A DNA stretch of 64,000 bases from Rhodanobacteraceae bacterium (GCA_030123585.1 CP126120.1:62001-126000); one strand, 5' to 3'; shown: positions 44,177-52,770, counted from the stretch's first letter. Numbers and translations: made by a program. Notes: a model not told the origin generated them from the letters alone.

Positions 44177-45076
44177 ATGATCAGCATCAGCCCGCGGCAA
44201 CTGGAAGTGTTCGCGGCCATCGCGGCCGCCGGCAGTGTGCGCGCGGCGGCCGAACGTCTGCACCTCACCCAGCCGGCCGCCAGCATGGCGCTGGCGGAAC
44301 TGGAACGACATCTGGATGCGCCGCTGTTCTCGCGCGAACGCGGCCGCCTGCGCCTCAACGAACGCGGCCGCGAACTGCTGCCGCTGGCGCAGGAAGTGCT
44401 GGATCGCCTGCGCGAAGTGCAGCGCCGCGCGAAGGGCCAGCCACGGGAACTGGCCGGCGAACTGCGGATCGGCGCCAGCAACACCGTCGGCAACTACCGG
44501 GTCGGCGAATTGCTGGGCGATTTCGTGCGCGCGCATGCGCGGGTCGCGCTGCGCCTGCGCGTGGACAACACCCGCGCGATCGTGTCCGCGGTGCGCGCGC
44601 ACGAACTGGACGTCGGTTGCGTGGAAGGTCCGGTGGCGCATGCCGATGTCGAGGTGCGGCCGTGGCGGCGCGATGCGCTGGTGGTGTGCGCGCCGCCGGA
44701 TCACCCGCTGGCGCGGCGGCGGCGCCTGCGCACGGCCGATTTCACCGGTGCGCGCTGGATCCTGCGCGAGCCGGGTTCGGCCACGCGGACCTTGAGCGAA
44801 CGCGCCCTCGCCGTGCTGCCAGCCGGCGAAACGGTGCTGGAACTCGGCCAGATCGAGGCCATCAAGCAGGCCGTGATCGCGGGTCTCGGGATCGCCTGCC
44901 TGCCCGCGGTCGCGGTCGACGACGCCGTGCAGGCGGGACGCCTGAAGGTGTTGAAGACACCGTTCCTCGACCTCGAACGCCGTCTGTCGCTGGTGCTCAG
45001 CCGCGACAAGTACCGCGGCGCGCTGGTGAAGGCTTTTCTTGGCGCGGTGGAATCCGCCCGTACGCCTACTGCCTGA
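44177..45076 (+). CDS. LysR family regulator, YeiE-like
   Basis: The protein has 299 residues. The N-terminal winged helix-turn-helix reads ISPRQLEVFAAIAAAGSVRA AAERLHLTQPAASMALAELE; the effector domain follows with GELRIGASNTVGNYRVGELL and ARVALRLRVDNTRAIV. YeiE-type regulators control the adjacent yeiH-like exporter. The AT-rich spacer (ACTTATGATTTCTTATTCGA TATATC) probably contains the shared operator. ATG 44177 is preferred over TTG 44174. Its 3' end overlaps the DUF202 gene tail-to-tail by 11 bases. Confidence 0.88.
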   Translation: MISISPRQLEVFAAIAAAGSVRAAAERLHLTQPAASMALAELERHLDAPLFSRERGRLRLNERGRELLPLAQEVLDRLREVQRRAKGQPRELAGELRIGASNTVGNYRVGELLGDFVRAHARVALRLRVDNTRAIVSAVRAHELDVGCVEGPVAHADVEVRPWRRDALVVCAPPDHPLARRRRLRTADFTGARWILREPGSATRTLSERALAVLPAGETVLELGQIEAIKQAVIAGLGIACLPAVAVDDAVQAGRLKVLKTPFLDLERRLSLVLSRDKYRGALVKAFLGAVESARTPTA

Positions 45077-45524
45077 ACACGCACAGCACGACCAGCAGCA
45101 CGATTCCGAACGCCGCCATCAACATCGCGAAGGAGAACGCCAGCCACGGCGTGTGATACCACACGTGGTGCGTGTTCAGCTTGTACCACTTGCGGCCGTA
45201 AGCGAGGAAGCGGAACCCGGTCGCCAGCAGGATCAGCACGCCCATCGCCACCAGGATGGCTCCGCCGAGGGTGGACAGCGGGTTGGGCAGCAGTTCGCTG
45301 GCAGCGGCGACGTGCCATGGCGGATGGCGCATCAGCAGGCCGAAGCGGTCCACCGCGATCCCGAAGATCATCAGCGACAGCGCGGTGCGCGTCCACACCG
45401 CCAGCGTGCGCTCGGTGTTCATGTACGAACGCTGCAGCGACAACTGCTCCAGCGTGCGTGCGAGCGCGACTTGCGGGGCTTCGCCGGGATCGTTCGCGTG
45501 GGTGTTCCTGCTGTCCATGTTCAT
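45066..45524 (-). CDS. DUF202 family membrane protein (first of two)
   Basis: The protein has 152 residues. The DUF202 core is YMNTERTLAVWTRTALSLMIFGIAVDRFG, followed by a second helix (LGGAILVAMGVLILLATGFRFLAYGRKWY) and a third near the C-terminus (FSFAMLMAAFGIVLLVVLCVF). Function is unknown. A second, related copy starts upstream (45535-45963) with only a 10-base gap, so the two form an operon and probably arose by tandem duplication. Confidence 0.85.
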   Translation of the reverse strand: MNMDSRNTHANDPGEAPQVALARTLEQLSLQRSYMNTERTLAVWTRTALSLMIFGIAVDRFGLLMRHPPWHVAAASELLPNPLSTLGGAILVAMGVLILLATGFRFLAYGRKWYKLNTHHVWYHTPWLAFSFAMLMAAFGIVLLVVLCVFRQ

Positions 45525-45534
45525 GCGCTCGCGT

Positions 45535-45963
45535 TCACTTCACGAACAGCAGCAGCACCGCGAAGATCGCGCTGCCGGCGATCGCCACCATCACGGCGAA
45601 CGGGAAGGCCAGCCACGGCCCGAAGGTCTCGTCCCGGCCGTACACGCGCAGCCACGCCGCCCGGTAAGCCTGGTGGCGAATGGCCGCGGCCACTGCGATG
45701 AAGACGCCCAGCGCCACCAGCGCGATGCCGCCCACGCTGGAGGCGGGATTGGGCGCGAGCCAGGTGCCGACATGCGCGGGATGGTTGTCCAGCAACAACA
45801 CGCCGTAGCGGTCCACGACCGCGCCGAACACGATCAGCGACAACGCCGTGCGCGTCCACGTCGCCAGCGTGCGGTCCACATTCATGTAGCAGACCCGCGC
45901 CTGCAACGCGATCATCTGTTGCAGTTCTGCGATCTGCGATGCGTTGTCGGTTGGCTGCGCCAC
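45535..45963 (-). CDS. DUF202 family membrane protein (second of two)
   Basis: The protein has 142 residues and three membrane helices. The core CYMNVDRTLATWTRTALSLIVFGAVVDRYG parallels the neighbour's. GTG 45963 is chosen because GGTGGAGAGACAAC precedes it; the long upstream frame is not protein-like. It shares about half of its core residues with the 45066-45524 product by eye. The two may form a hetero-oligomer. Confidence 0.8.
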   Translation of the reverse strand: MAQPTDNASQIAELQQMIALQARVCYMNVDRTLATWTRTALSLIVFGAVVDRYGVLLLDNHPAHVGTWLAPNPASSVGGIALVALGVFIAVAAAIRHQAYRAAWLRVYGRDETFGPWLAFPFAVMVAIAGSAIFAVLLLFVK

Positions 45964-46145
45964 GTTGTCTCTCCACCGCTTTGCCACGGGGGGCGCCGAT
46001 AGTCTGTCACCAAGGCGTGGGGCTGGCCAGCGATCGGGAAACCAAGCCATGCCGGGCCGTCCTCGAACACACCGCCGACCCGGCACACGCGCCGTTTGAA
46101 ACGCGCTTCTTCGAGGAATCCGAATTGCGGTAACGGCCCTTTGCC

Positions 46146-46598
46146 TTATTGCGATGGCCGCAGCCCGAAGTACGCGTATGCCGCGGCCACCGCGAGGCCC
46201 AGCCACGACTGGCCGACGCTGGTCAGCGGCTGCAGCGTATGCGGGCTCCGCATCCCGAACAGCAGCGCCGCGAGTCCGGCTACCAGCCATGCGAACACGT
46301 AGATGCCGCTGATGACCTGCAGGGCCAGCTTCGCACGCGGCGAGGCGTTCGCGACCAGCAGGTGCGCGGCCGGTGCTTCACCCGAGCGGGTAACCGCGAG
46401 TTCGGCGATCACCAGTGCCGAGACCAGTCCGCCAATCACGGCCAGCGCCTGTGCCATCACGTCGTTGAACGAGGCGGCCGTGGGTGCCACGCAACCGGTC
46501 GTGTTGGCACACGCGACGATCTGGCAGCCGGTCACGATCAAGTACACCCACAGTCCCAGCAACACCACCGCGATGGCGCCGCCGAATGCCGCTCTCAT
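46146..46598 (-). CDS. Hypothetical four-helix membrane protein
   Basis: The protein has 150 residues. Four hydrophobic segments: AFGGAIAVVLLGLWVYLIVTG, MAQALAVIGGLVSALVIAELA, ALQVISGIYVFAWLVAGLAALLF and SWLGLAVAAAYAYFGL. A cysteine-rich loop CQIVACANTTGCVAPTA follows helix 1 and could form disulfides in the periplasm. No family is recognised. The start ATG 46598 has a strong AGGAGGTGCTCG ribosome site. It is divergent from queE. Confidence 0.7.
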   Translation of the reverse strand: MRAAFGGAIAVVLLGLWVYLIVTGCQIVACANTTGCVAPTAASFNDVMAQALAVIGGLVSALVIAELAVTRSGEAPAAHLLVANASPRAKLALQVISGIYVFAWLVAGLAALLFGMRSPHTLQPLTSVGQSWLGLAVAAAYAYFGLRPSQ

Positions 46599-46748
46599 CG
46601 AGCACCTCCTCCCGCCGCGCGCCACGAGACCCGCGGCGAAACATCCGGATACGTGCGCGACGCTAGCGCCACACGCGTCGGCGCGCGGTGAAAGCAGCGG
46701 GGCGGAGCTTGGGCTGGCAAAATAGGCGGCCCAGCGCTCCGTTCATCC

Positions 46749-47381
46749 ATGTACGCGATCAAGGAAATCTTCTACACCCTGCAGGGCGAGGGCTTCCATG
46801 CCGGACGCCCGGCGGTGTTCTGCCGGTTCTCTGGCTGCAACCTGTGGTCGGGCCGCGAGGCTGATCGCGCGGGCGCGGCGTGCGATTTCTGCGACACCGA
46901 TTTTGTCGGCACCGACGGCGCGAACGGCGGCAAGTTTCCCGATGCGGCGGCGCTTGCGGACACGATCGCGGGATTGTGGCCGCGGGATCAAAGGGAAAAC
47001 CGCTTCGTGGTGTTCACCGGCGGCGAACCGCTGCTGCAACTGGATGCGCCGCTGCTGGATGCGATGCACGCGCGCGGCTTCGAGTGCGCGGTCGAAACCA
47101 ACGGCACGCTGGAAGCGCCGGACGGGCTCGACTGGATCACGGTCAGCCCCAAGGGCAAGCAGCCGGTGAAGCTGAAGCGCGCAAGCGAATTGAAGCTGGT
47201 CTACCCGCAGCCCACGGCGCTGCCGGAACGTTTCGCGGATTTCGCCGCGACGCATTTCTTCCTGCAGCCGATGGACGGCCCGCGCGCGGCCGACAACACC
47301 CGCGCCGCGGTCGATTACTGCAAGGCGCATCCGCATTGGCGACTCAGCCTGCAAACCCACAAGTATCTCGGTATCCCATGA
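46749..47381 (+). CDS. queE: 7-carboxy-7-deazaguanine synthase QueE
   Basis: The protein has 210 residues. The radical-SAM cluster motif has the QueE-specific long spacing, CNLWSGREADRAGAACDFCD (C-x14-C-x2-C), and the SAM GGE motif is FTGGEPLLQL. Further: VETNGTLEAPDGLDWITVSPK. It converts 6-carboxytetrahydropterin to 7-carboxy-7-deazaguanine in queuosine synthesis. Its stop overlaps the queD start (ATGA), so the two are translationally coupled. Confidence 0.95.
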   Translation: MYAIKEIFYTLQGEGFHAGRPAVFCRFSGCNLWSGREADRAGAACDFCDTDFVGTDGANGGKFPDAAALADTIAGLWPRDQRENRFVVFTGGEPLLQLDAPLLDAMHARGFECAVETNGTLEAPDGLDWITVSPKGKQPVKLKRASELKLVYPQPTALPERFADFAATHFFLQPMDGPRAADNTRAAVDYCKAHPHWRLSLQTHKYLGIP

Positions 47382-47752
47382 GCGAACAGTTGTTCAACGT
47401 CTGGAAGGAATTCCGTTTCGACGCCGCCCACCGGCTCGACGCCGGCGACGACGGCGATCCGCGCTACCGCCGCGTGCACGGGCATTCCTATCAGGTCGAA
47501 GTGTGGCTGCGCGGTCCGCTGACCGAGCGCGGCTGGGTGGTGGACATGGGCGACCTGGAACGCCGCATCGGCGTTGCACGCGATGCGCTGGACCACCGCA
47601 TGCTCAACGAGGTGGAAGGCCTCGGCATTCCGACCATGGAAAACATCGCCGCCTTCGTGTGGAAGCAGCTCGGCGACCTGCCGCAACTGCAGCGCGTGGT
47701 GGTCAAGCGCGGCCAGAGCGGCGAGGGCTGCGAATACCTCGGGCCGGGCTGA
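47378..47752 (+). CDS. queD: 6-pyruvoyl/6-carboxytetrahydropterin synthase family protein, QueD position but altered active site
   Basis: The protein has 124 residues. Zinc histidines are in FDAAHRL and VHGHSYQV, and the catalytic Asp-His pair is in LDHRMLN. However, the cysteine that stands a few residues before HGH in canonical QueD is missing (YRRVHGHS instead of CxRLHGHS), and the C-terminal glutamate of the VxET motif is replaced (VVVKRGQSGEGCEYLG). Context with queE still indicates queuosine synthesis. It may be a divergent QueD subfamily (QueD2-like) with another base. A 96-bp copy of its middle lies at 48037-48132. Confidence 0.85.
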   Translation: MSEQLFNVWKEFRFDAAHRLDAGDDGDPRYRRVHGHSYQVEVWLRGPLTERGWVVDMGDLERRIGVARDALDHRMLNEVEGLGIPTMENIAAFVWKQLGDLPQLQRVVVKRGQSGEGCEYLGPG

Positions 47753-47764
47753 TTGGCCGTCCGC

Positions 47765-47979
47765 TCACAGGGCAACGCTGACGCGTTGAACGCCCACGAG
47801 TTTGCTGGGTGTGGCAGGGATGCCCTCGACCTCGAGACACAAGGCAATGGCTTCCTGGATGCGAACCATCAGCGTGTCGAGGAACATGCTTGCGTGTGGC
47901 AACCGCGCAAGGCGGGAACCGACGCGACGTAGTAGCCGTCGGCGTCCCTTTCGACAATGACATCAAAGTTCTTGATCAT
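47765..47979 (-). pseudogene. HicB-family antitoxin, frameshifted
   Basis: From ATG 47979 the frame reads MIKNFDVIVERDADGYYVAS VPALRGCHTQA and then hits a stop at 47869-47871. A shift by one base near 47880 restores LDTLMVRIQEAIALCLEVEG IPATPSK, ending at TGA 47765. Together these make a full HicB-like antitoxin (DGYYVASVPxLxGCHTQAxSLDxLMxRIxEAI). A single C deletion in TCC(C)TCGACACG would explain it. No HicA toxin is found next to it. A sequencing error cannot be excluded. Confidence 0.75.
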
Positions 47980-48036
47980 GGCCGGATCCTGCACCACTCG
48001 TGTCATGGACCAGGACGCCGGTTCGAGTCGCGCGGC

Positions 48037-48132
48037 GCGCTCGACCGCCGCATGCTTGACGAGATGAAAGGCCTCGGCATTCCGACCATGGAAAACATTG
48101 CCACCTTCGCGTGGAAACAGCTCGGTGACCTG
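48037..48132 (+). pseudogene. Duplicated internal fragment of queD
   Basis: Bases 48037-48132 match queD bases 47585-47680 with about 11 differences by eye. They encode ALDRRMLDEMKGLGIPTMEN IATFAWKQLGDL against ALDHRMLNEVEGLGIPTMEN IAAFVWKQLGDL. It has no start or proper C-terminus and lies beyond the HicB-like remnant, so queD sequence flanks that remnant on both sides. Confidence 0.85.
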
Positions 48133-48166
48133 GCATCGCCGGTGACGCGAGACACTGCGCTGCGTT

Positions 48167-48823
48167 TCAGGCGTGCCGAACGGCCGGTCGCGGCTTGCGC
48201 TTGTAGCGCGTGCCCAGGATCGCGTCCCACAACCCGGTGGTGACGCCGAAGTTGGCGTCCGGGTGGTAGTGGTGGATGTTGTGGAAGCCGGCCCAGCGGC
48301 GCATCAGCGGACTGCTGAAGCGGTGCACGTGGATCACGACGTGGCTGAGTCCGTAGGCGGCGTAGCCCGCGGCAATGGTGCCGGCCAGCAGCAGCGCGTA
48401 GCCGACGGGAAGGGCCAGCGCGAACAGCGCGCCCAGCGCGCACATGAACAGCGGCGGCATGAAAAACGGCAGCGCGTCGTAGCCCAGCGGATCGTCGTGG
48501 TGGTGGTCGTGGCCGGTCTTGAACGGGCCGGTGTTGCCGTGGAACAGCCAGCGGTGCGCGGCGTATTCGATGAAGGTGAAGGCGAACAGTCCGCACAGCA
48601 CGGTGAGCGCGGCCAGCGCGGGCCGCATGTGTCCGTACCAGATGCCGGCGACGATCAGGACCATGCTGATCAGGCTGTCGCTGGCCAGCCCGGCGCGCAG
48701 GTTGAACAGGCTGGTGGACAGGCGCGCCAGCGGCCGCGCGATCCATTCCAGCGGCGCGGGCAGACGCGATGCGGGCCCGCCGGATCCGTCCGGCATGGCG
48801 GAATTCTTCGGGTTGCTGGACAC
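48167..48823 (-). CDS. Sterol desaturase/fatty acid hydroxylase family protein
   Basis: The protein has 218 residues and four helices. The di-iron histidine boxes are complete: EYAAHRWLFHG, GHDHHHDDP, HVVIHVHRF and HNIHHYHPDANFG. Members hydroxylate or desaturate lipids, sterols or carotenoids in the membrane; the substrate here is unknown. A likely role is a fatty-acid 2-hydroxylase-like step. The downstream end lies 17 bases from the queD-fragment region, and the upstream side faces a repeat and the DUF6491 gene. Confidence 0.85.
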   Translation of the reverse strand: MSSNPKNSAMPDGSGGPASRLPAPLEWIARPLARLSTSLFNLRAGLASDSLISMVLIVAGIWYGHMRPALAALTVLCGLFAFTFIEYAAHRWLFHGNTGPFKTGHDHHHDDPLGYDALPFFMPPLFMCALGALFALALPVGYALLLAGTIAAGYAAYGLSHVVIHVHRFSSPLMRRWAGFHNIHHYHPDANFGVTTGLWDAILGTRYKRKPRPAVRHA

Positions 48824-48848
48824 GGCCTTCGGGCAGCTCCTGTCGTTG

Positions 48849-48944
48849 GGGCCTGTTGACGCTATGCCGCGTGGGCTGCGTTGCTTCGCAGCGGTTGCGC
48901 GCGGCCGGCGGTCAGCGCCTGCTCATCCGCCGGGCCACGCGGCA
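48849..48944. repeat. Shorter relative of the 13927-14194 element
   Basis: GCCTGTTGACGCTATGCCGC GTGGGCTGCGTTGCTTCGCA GCGGTTGC aligns with the left end of the 13927 element (CTGTTAACGCCATGCC ... GCGTTGCTTCCGCAGCGGTT GC). TGCCGCGTGG (48865-48874) is mirrored by CCACGCGGCA (48935-48944), so this copy closes into its own hairpin. It is about a third the length of the other. Confidence 0.7.
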
Positions 48945-48986
48945 AGTATAGTCAGAATCGTCTTCTCGAGTATGAGGTTGAGCAGA

Positions 48987-49418
48987 ATGCCAACCGTCCG
49001 AAAAATCGCGGGGTTCGCGCTGCTGCTGGCGGGTGTTGCCGCGCTGCCGGCGTGGGCGCAGCAGACCGCTTCCGAACGCGCCGACCTGACCCGCTACCAG
49101 AAGTATGCGGAAGCGCCGGTGGACCACGTCCGCTACTTCCAGATCGACGGTTTCCAGTACCTCGCGCCCGACACCGTGGCGATCTGGTTTGGCGTCAACA
49201 AGCTGTACCTGCTGACCGTGCAGACGCCGTGCACCAACCTCGCGTTCGCGAACGGCATCGGGCTGACGGCCAGGAACCAGATGCTGTACCGCGACTTCGA
49301 TTTCGTCACCTTCGACCATCAGCGTTGCAAGATCCTCAAGATCGTGCCGGTGGACGAGTTGAAGATGAAGCAGGACGCGGCGAAAGCCAAGGCGTCGGCG
49401 CCGGCATCCGGCGGCTGA
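48987..49418 (+). CDS. DUF6491 family protein, exported
   Basis: The protein has 143 residues. A signal peptide (KIAGFALLLAGVAALPAWAQ) is followed by the DUF6491 pattern: RYFQIDGFQYLAPDTVAIWF, YLLTVQTPCTNLAFANGIGLT and FDHQRCKILKIVPVDELK, with two conserved cysteines that may pair. Function is unknown; periplasmic. ATG 48987 has GAGG eight bases upstream; an alternative ATG at 48972 adds MRLSR. Confidence 0.8.
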   Translation: MPTVRKIAGFALLLAGVAALPAWAQQTASERADLTRYQKYAEAPVDHVRYFQIDGFQYLAPDTVAIWFGVNKLYLLTVQTPCTNLAFANGIGLTARNQMLYRDFDFVTFDHQRCKILKIVPVDELKMKQDAAKAKASAPASGG

Positions 49419-49433
49419 TCCGCGCGGCACCCG

Positions 49434-50480
49434 TCAGCGAGCCAGCAGCTTGCGCACCGGTGCGGGTACGCCGAGCGCTGCGAGTTCGGCAGGCGAGCAC
49501 CAGCGCAGGCCGGGGTCGTCCGCGATGCCGGGATGCGCGCGCACGCCGCGCCATTCCAGCGGCGTCGCCAGCAGCTTGAAGTGCGTGAAGGCGTGGCGGA
49601 TTTCCGGCAGCACCGCGGCGGCAGTGCCGTCGAGTTCGGCGAGGCGCGCCGCGTATCCGCGCGCGCCGTTGACATCGGGCGCTTCAGGCAGGCTCCACAG
49701 GCCGGGCCAGACGCCTTGCGGCGGACGGCGTTGCAGCAGGACGCGATCCTGCCGGTCGCGCAACACCACGAACACGGATCGTCTTTGCGGCGTCGCGCGC
49801 GCGGGGCGCGGTGCGGGAATGTCCACCGCGAGTCCGTTGCGAAGCGCGACGCAATCGCGCGCCTGCGGGCAGGCATCGCAGCGCGGGTTGGCGCGCGTGC
49901 AGACGGTCGCGCCGAGATCCATGATCGCCTGCGTGTAATCGGCGACGCGCGTGCCCGGCGTGTGCGCTTCGGCGTGCTGCCACAGCGCGTGCTCGACCAC
50001 GCGTTCGCCCGGCCAGCCGCGCTGGCCGTGGAAGCGCGCTAGGACGCGCTTGACGTTGCCGTCGAGGATCGCGTGGCGTTGGCCGTGTGCCAGCGCGAGG
50101 ATCGCGCCGGCGGTGGAACGTCCGATGCCGGGCAGCGCGGCGAGCGCGTCGACATCGCGCGGCAGTTCGCCGCCGTGTTGCGTCGCGCAGATGCGCGCAG
50201 CCGCATGCAGGTGGCACGCGCGCCGGTAATAGCCGAGGCCCGACCACAACGCGAGCACGCGATCCTCGTCGGCTGCGGCCAGCGCACGGATTTCCGGCAG
50301 CACCGCGAGGAAACGTTCGAAATACGGAACCACCGTCGCGACCTGGGTCTGCTGCAGCATCACCTCGGAAACCCACACGCGATATGGTGTGCGCCGGTTG
50401 GCGGGGGTGTCCTGCCAGGGCAGGTCGTGGCGGCCGTGCAGGTCGTACCAGTCGAGCAGGCGACGCGCGAAGCCATCCAT
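49434..50480 (-). CDS. mutY: A/G-specific adenine glycosylase MutY
   Basis: The protein has 348 residues. Motifs: WVSEVMLQQTQVATVVPYFERF, the helix-hairpin-helix LPGIGRSTAGAILALA, the catalytic aspartate in AILDGNVKRVL, the 4Fe-4S cysteines CTRANPRCDACPQARDC, and a C-terminal Nudix-like domain. MutY removes adenine mispaired with 8-oxoguanine. ATG 50480 overlaps the stop of the AsmA-like gene by one base. It ends the ftsY-asmA-like-mutY operon. Confidence 0.95.
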   Translation of the reverse strand: MDGFARRLLDWYDLHGRHDLPWQDTPANRRTPYRVWVSEVMLQQTQVATVVPYFERFLAVLPEIRALAAADEDRVLALWSGLGYYRRACHLHAAARICATQHGGELPRDVDALAALPGIGRSTAGAILALAHGQRHAILDGNVKRVLARFHGQRGWPGERVVEHALWQHAEAHTPGTRVADYTQAIMDLGATVCTRANPRCDACPQARDCVALRNGLAVDIPAPRPARATPQRRSVFVVLRDRQDRVLLQRRPPQGVWPGLWSLPEAPDVNGARGYAARLAELDGTAAAVLPEIRHAFTHFKLLATPLEWRGVRAHPGIADDPGLRWCSPAELAALGVPAPVRKLLAR

Positions 50481-51670
50481 CAGTGCGGCGACTTCGCGGT
50501 GGATGCCGGCGCGGGAGCGGCGCTGGCGGCGGAAGCCGGCGCGAGATCCGGTCCGGCGTCGATGCTGATGTCGGTGGCCTTGAGCCAGCCCAGGTCGAGC
50601 TGCTTCGCGCGTGCGGCGCCGGTGAACGGCAACGGCCCCGACGGCTCGCCCGGTTTGGCCGCCAGCAGGCGCGTCCACCAGTTGTCGAATTCGGTGGGCT
50701 GCATGCGCAGGTCGGCCTGCGCGTCGTCGCCGTCCAGTTTCAGCGTGACCGTCAGCGGAACGCCGGCGCGCGCCGGGGCGATCTGCAGCGCGATCCTGTC
50801 GGTGACGTTGCCGTCGACGAGTGCGGGTGCCGAAGGCGCGGTGCTCGCAGTGGCCCTGGCGCTGGTTGCGCCCGACGCGGGCGGTGGCGGCGAGAACGAG
50901 CGGTGCCGCAAGCTGCCTTCGAGTTGCATGGCGAGATCCTCGCCGCCGCGCCAACTGCCCTTGCCTGCGAGTTGCAGCGCGGCGCCGCCTTGTTCGGCAA
51001 CGACGATCTGCAGCGCGTCCAGATCGATGACGCCATCCCGCGCCGCGGAAGGCGTGGTGGCGAACACGGCGGTCAGCCTGCGCCCCGCGGCGGTGCGCGC
51101 GGAGGCATCCAGGCGGAACCTCTGGCCGGGCACCAGCGCCCCGGTCGCGAGGCTCAGGTCGAACAGCAGCGGCGAGCCGTTGCGGGTGAGCGTGCCCTGG
51201 ATCATGTGCACGCCGGTCGCGATGGTGGGCAGGCGCGGCGGTCCCGCGTGGTGCGGCAGCCGCGCGAGCAGGGCTTCCAGTTCGCCGAGGTCGATGCGCG
51301 GCGTGTTGACGTCCACCCGCTCGATCGCGACGTCGCCGTGCAGCAGGGCGCGCCACGGGACCACGATGATGGCGCCGGAGGCCTGCAGCACCGGCGTGCC
51401 CGATCCGATGTTGGTCAGGCTGAAGCCCTGCAATTGCACGCCGGGATGCGGAAACAGGGCGGGTTCGGCCGGCGCGTCCAGGTCCAGCCGGATGCCGATC
51501 GCGGCGAGGTCGTTTTCCAGCAGTGCGGTGAAACGTTGCGGCTGCAGCAGGTGGTGCACGTACACCACTGCCGCCACGATGAGCGCGGCCAGCAGCGCGA
51601 CGATCGCCAGCGCGATCCGGCGCGACAGGCGCCGTGGCGTTGGCGTGGAGGCGGCCACGTGCGCCGTCAA
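50480..51670 (-). CDS. AsmA-like membrane-anchored protein
   Basis: The protein has 396 residues. One N-terminal helix (IALAIVALLAALIVAAVVYVHHLL) is followed by an AsmA-type repeat region (PALFPHPGVQLQGFSLTNIG SGTPVLQASGAI; DVAIERVDVNTPRIDLGELE ALL). AsmA-clan proteins bridge the periplasm for phospholipid movement or assist outer-membrane biogenesis. The start is TTG 51670, overlapping the ftsY stop (TTGA). It is shorter than E. coli AsmA (about 617), so an AsmA-like subfamily is likely. It is coupled between ftsY and mutY. Confidence 0.75.
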   Translation of the reverse strand: MTAHVAASTPTPRRLSRRIALAIVALLAALIVAAVVYVHHLLQPQRFTALLENDLAAIGIRLDLDAPAEPALFPHPGVQLQGFSLTNIGSGTPVLQASGAIIVVPWRALLHGDVAIERVDVNTPRIDLGELEALLARLPHHAGPPRLPTIATGVHMIQGTLTRNGSPLLFDLSLATGALVPGQRFRLDASARTAAGRRLTAVFATTPSAARDGVIDLDALQIVVAEQGGAALQLAGKGSWRGGEDLAMQLEGSLRHRSFSPPPPASGATSARATASTAPSAPALVDGNVTDRIALQIAPARAGVPLTVTLKLDGDDAQADLRMQPTEFDNWWTRLLAAKPGEPSGPLPFTGAARAKQLDLGWLKATDISIDAGPDLAPASAASAAPAPASTAKSPH

Positions 51671-52770
51671 CTGCCGGCGGGCAGCAGCCCGTCGACGAAG
51701 GCGCGCGCTTCGAACGGGCGCAGGTCTTCCGCGCGCTCGCCGAGGCCGACGTAGCGGATCGGCAACGCGAATTCGCGCGCCAGCGCGAACACCACGCCGC
51801 CCTTGGCGGTGCCGTCGAGCTTGGTGACCGCAAGTCCGGTGACGCCGATTGCGTTGATGAACTCGCGCACCTGGTTGATCGCGTTCTGCCCGGTGGTGCC
51901 GTCGATCACCATCAGCACTTCGTGCGGCGCGTCGGCGTCCAGCTTGCCGAGCACGCGCTTGACCTTGGCCAGTTCGTCCATCAATCCCGCGCGGGTGTGC
52001 AGGCGTCCGGCGGTGTCCGCGATCATCACGTCCTTGCCGTGTGCGACCGCCATCTGCAGCGCGTCGAAGATCACGCTAGCCGAATCCGCGCCCTGTCCCT
52101 GCGAACACACCGGTACGCCCAGCCGGCCGCCCCATTCCTGCAGTTGCGCGACTGCAGCCGCGCGGAAGGTGTCGCCCGCGGCCAGCAGCACGTCGCGTTT
52201 TTCCTGCTGGAAGCGGCGCGCCAGCTTGCCGATGGTGGTGGTCTTGCCGACTCCGTTGACCCCGACCACCAGCAGCACGAACGGCTTGCGCCCGCCCGGA
52301 TCGAGCGGCTGCGCGACCGGGGACAACAGCGCGACCAGGCGCGCGCGCAGGGCTTCGCGCAACGCCGCGGCGTCGGCGAATTCGCGCTTGTGCATGCGCC
52401 GGCGCAGGTCGTCGATCAGTTCCGCGGTGGCGTTGACGCCGACGTCGGCCGAGAGCAGGGTGATTTCCAGCTCGTCCAGCAGTTCGTCGGAGAGCGCCGG
52501 GTTGCGCGCGAACAGCGACGACAGCCCGCGGGCGAAGCCGCTGTCCGCCAGCCGCTCGCGCCAGCCGCGCCGGGGCGCCGCCGCGGGCGCGACCGAGAGC
52601 AAGTCATCCGGGCCGTTGGCGACGTTCGGCAAGGGCCCGGACGCGTGCCATGGGGGCAAGCCGGTGTCCTGCCGCGCGGGTATGCTCGGCGCGACGGGCG
52701 GCTCGTCGTCCCGCGGTGCGGGCACGGGCGGGGGTCTGCGGTTGGCGAGTTTGTTCCAGAGGCTCGGCAT
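51667..52770 (-). CDS. ftsY: Signal recognition particle receptor FtsY
   Basis: The protein has 367 residues. The N domain (LDELEITLLSADVGVNATAELIDDL) precedes the G domain: GVNGVGKTTTIGKLA, DTFRAAAVAQLQ, DTAGRLHT, TKLDGTAKGG and IRYVGLGERAEDLRPF. FtsY brings ribosome-SRP complexes to the membrane. The acidic A domain is replaced by a short Pro-rich stretch (RRPPPVPAPRDDEPPVAPSI), common in this order. It is divergent from rsmD, as in E. coli where rsmD and ftsY are neighbours. Confidence 0.95.
   Translation of the reverse strand: MPSLWNKLANRRPPPVPAPRDDEPPVAPSIPARQDTGLPPWHASGPLPNVANGPDDLLSVAPAAAPRRGWRERLADSGFARGLSSLFARNPALSDELLDELEITLLSADVGVNATAELIDDLRRRMHKREFADAAALREALRARLVALLSPVAQPLDPGGRKPFVLLVVGVNGVGKTTTIGKLARRFQQEKRDVLLAAGDTFRAAAVAQLQEWGGRLGVPVCSQGQGADSASVIFDALQMAVAHGKDVMIADTAGRLHTRAGLMDELAKVKRVLGKLDADAPHEVLMVIDGTTGQNAINQVREFINAIGVTGLAVTKLDGTAKGGVVFALAREFALPIRYVGLGERAEDLRPFEARAFVDGLLPAGS

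Noticed and set aside
48020..48036. GCCGGTTCGAGTCGCGCG looks like a tRNA T-arm
   Set aside because: No acceptor, D or anticodon arms could be placed around it, so no tRNA is called.
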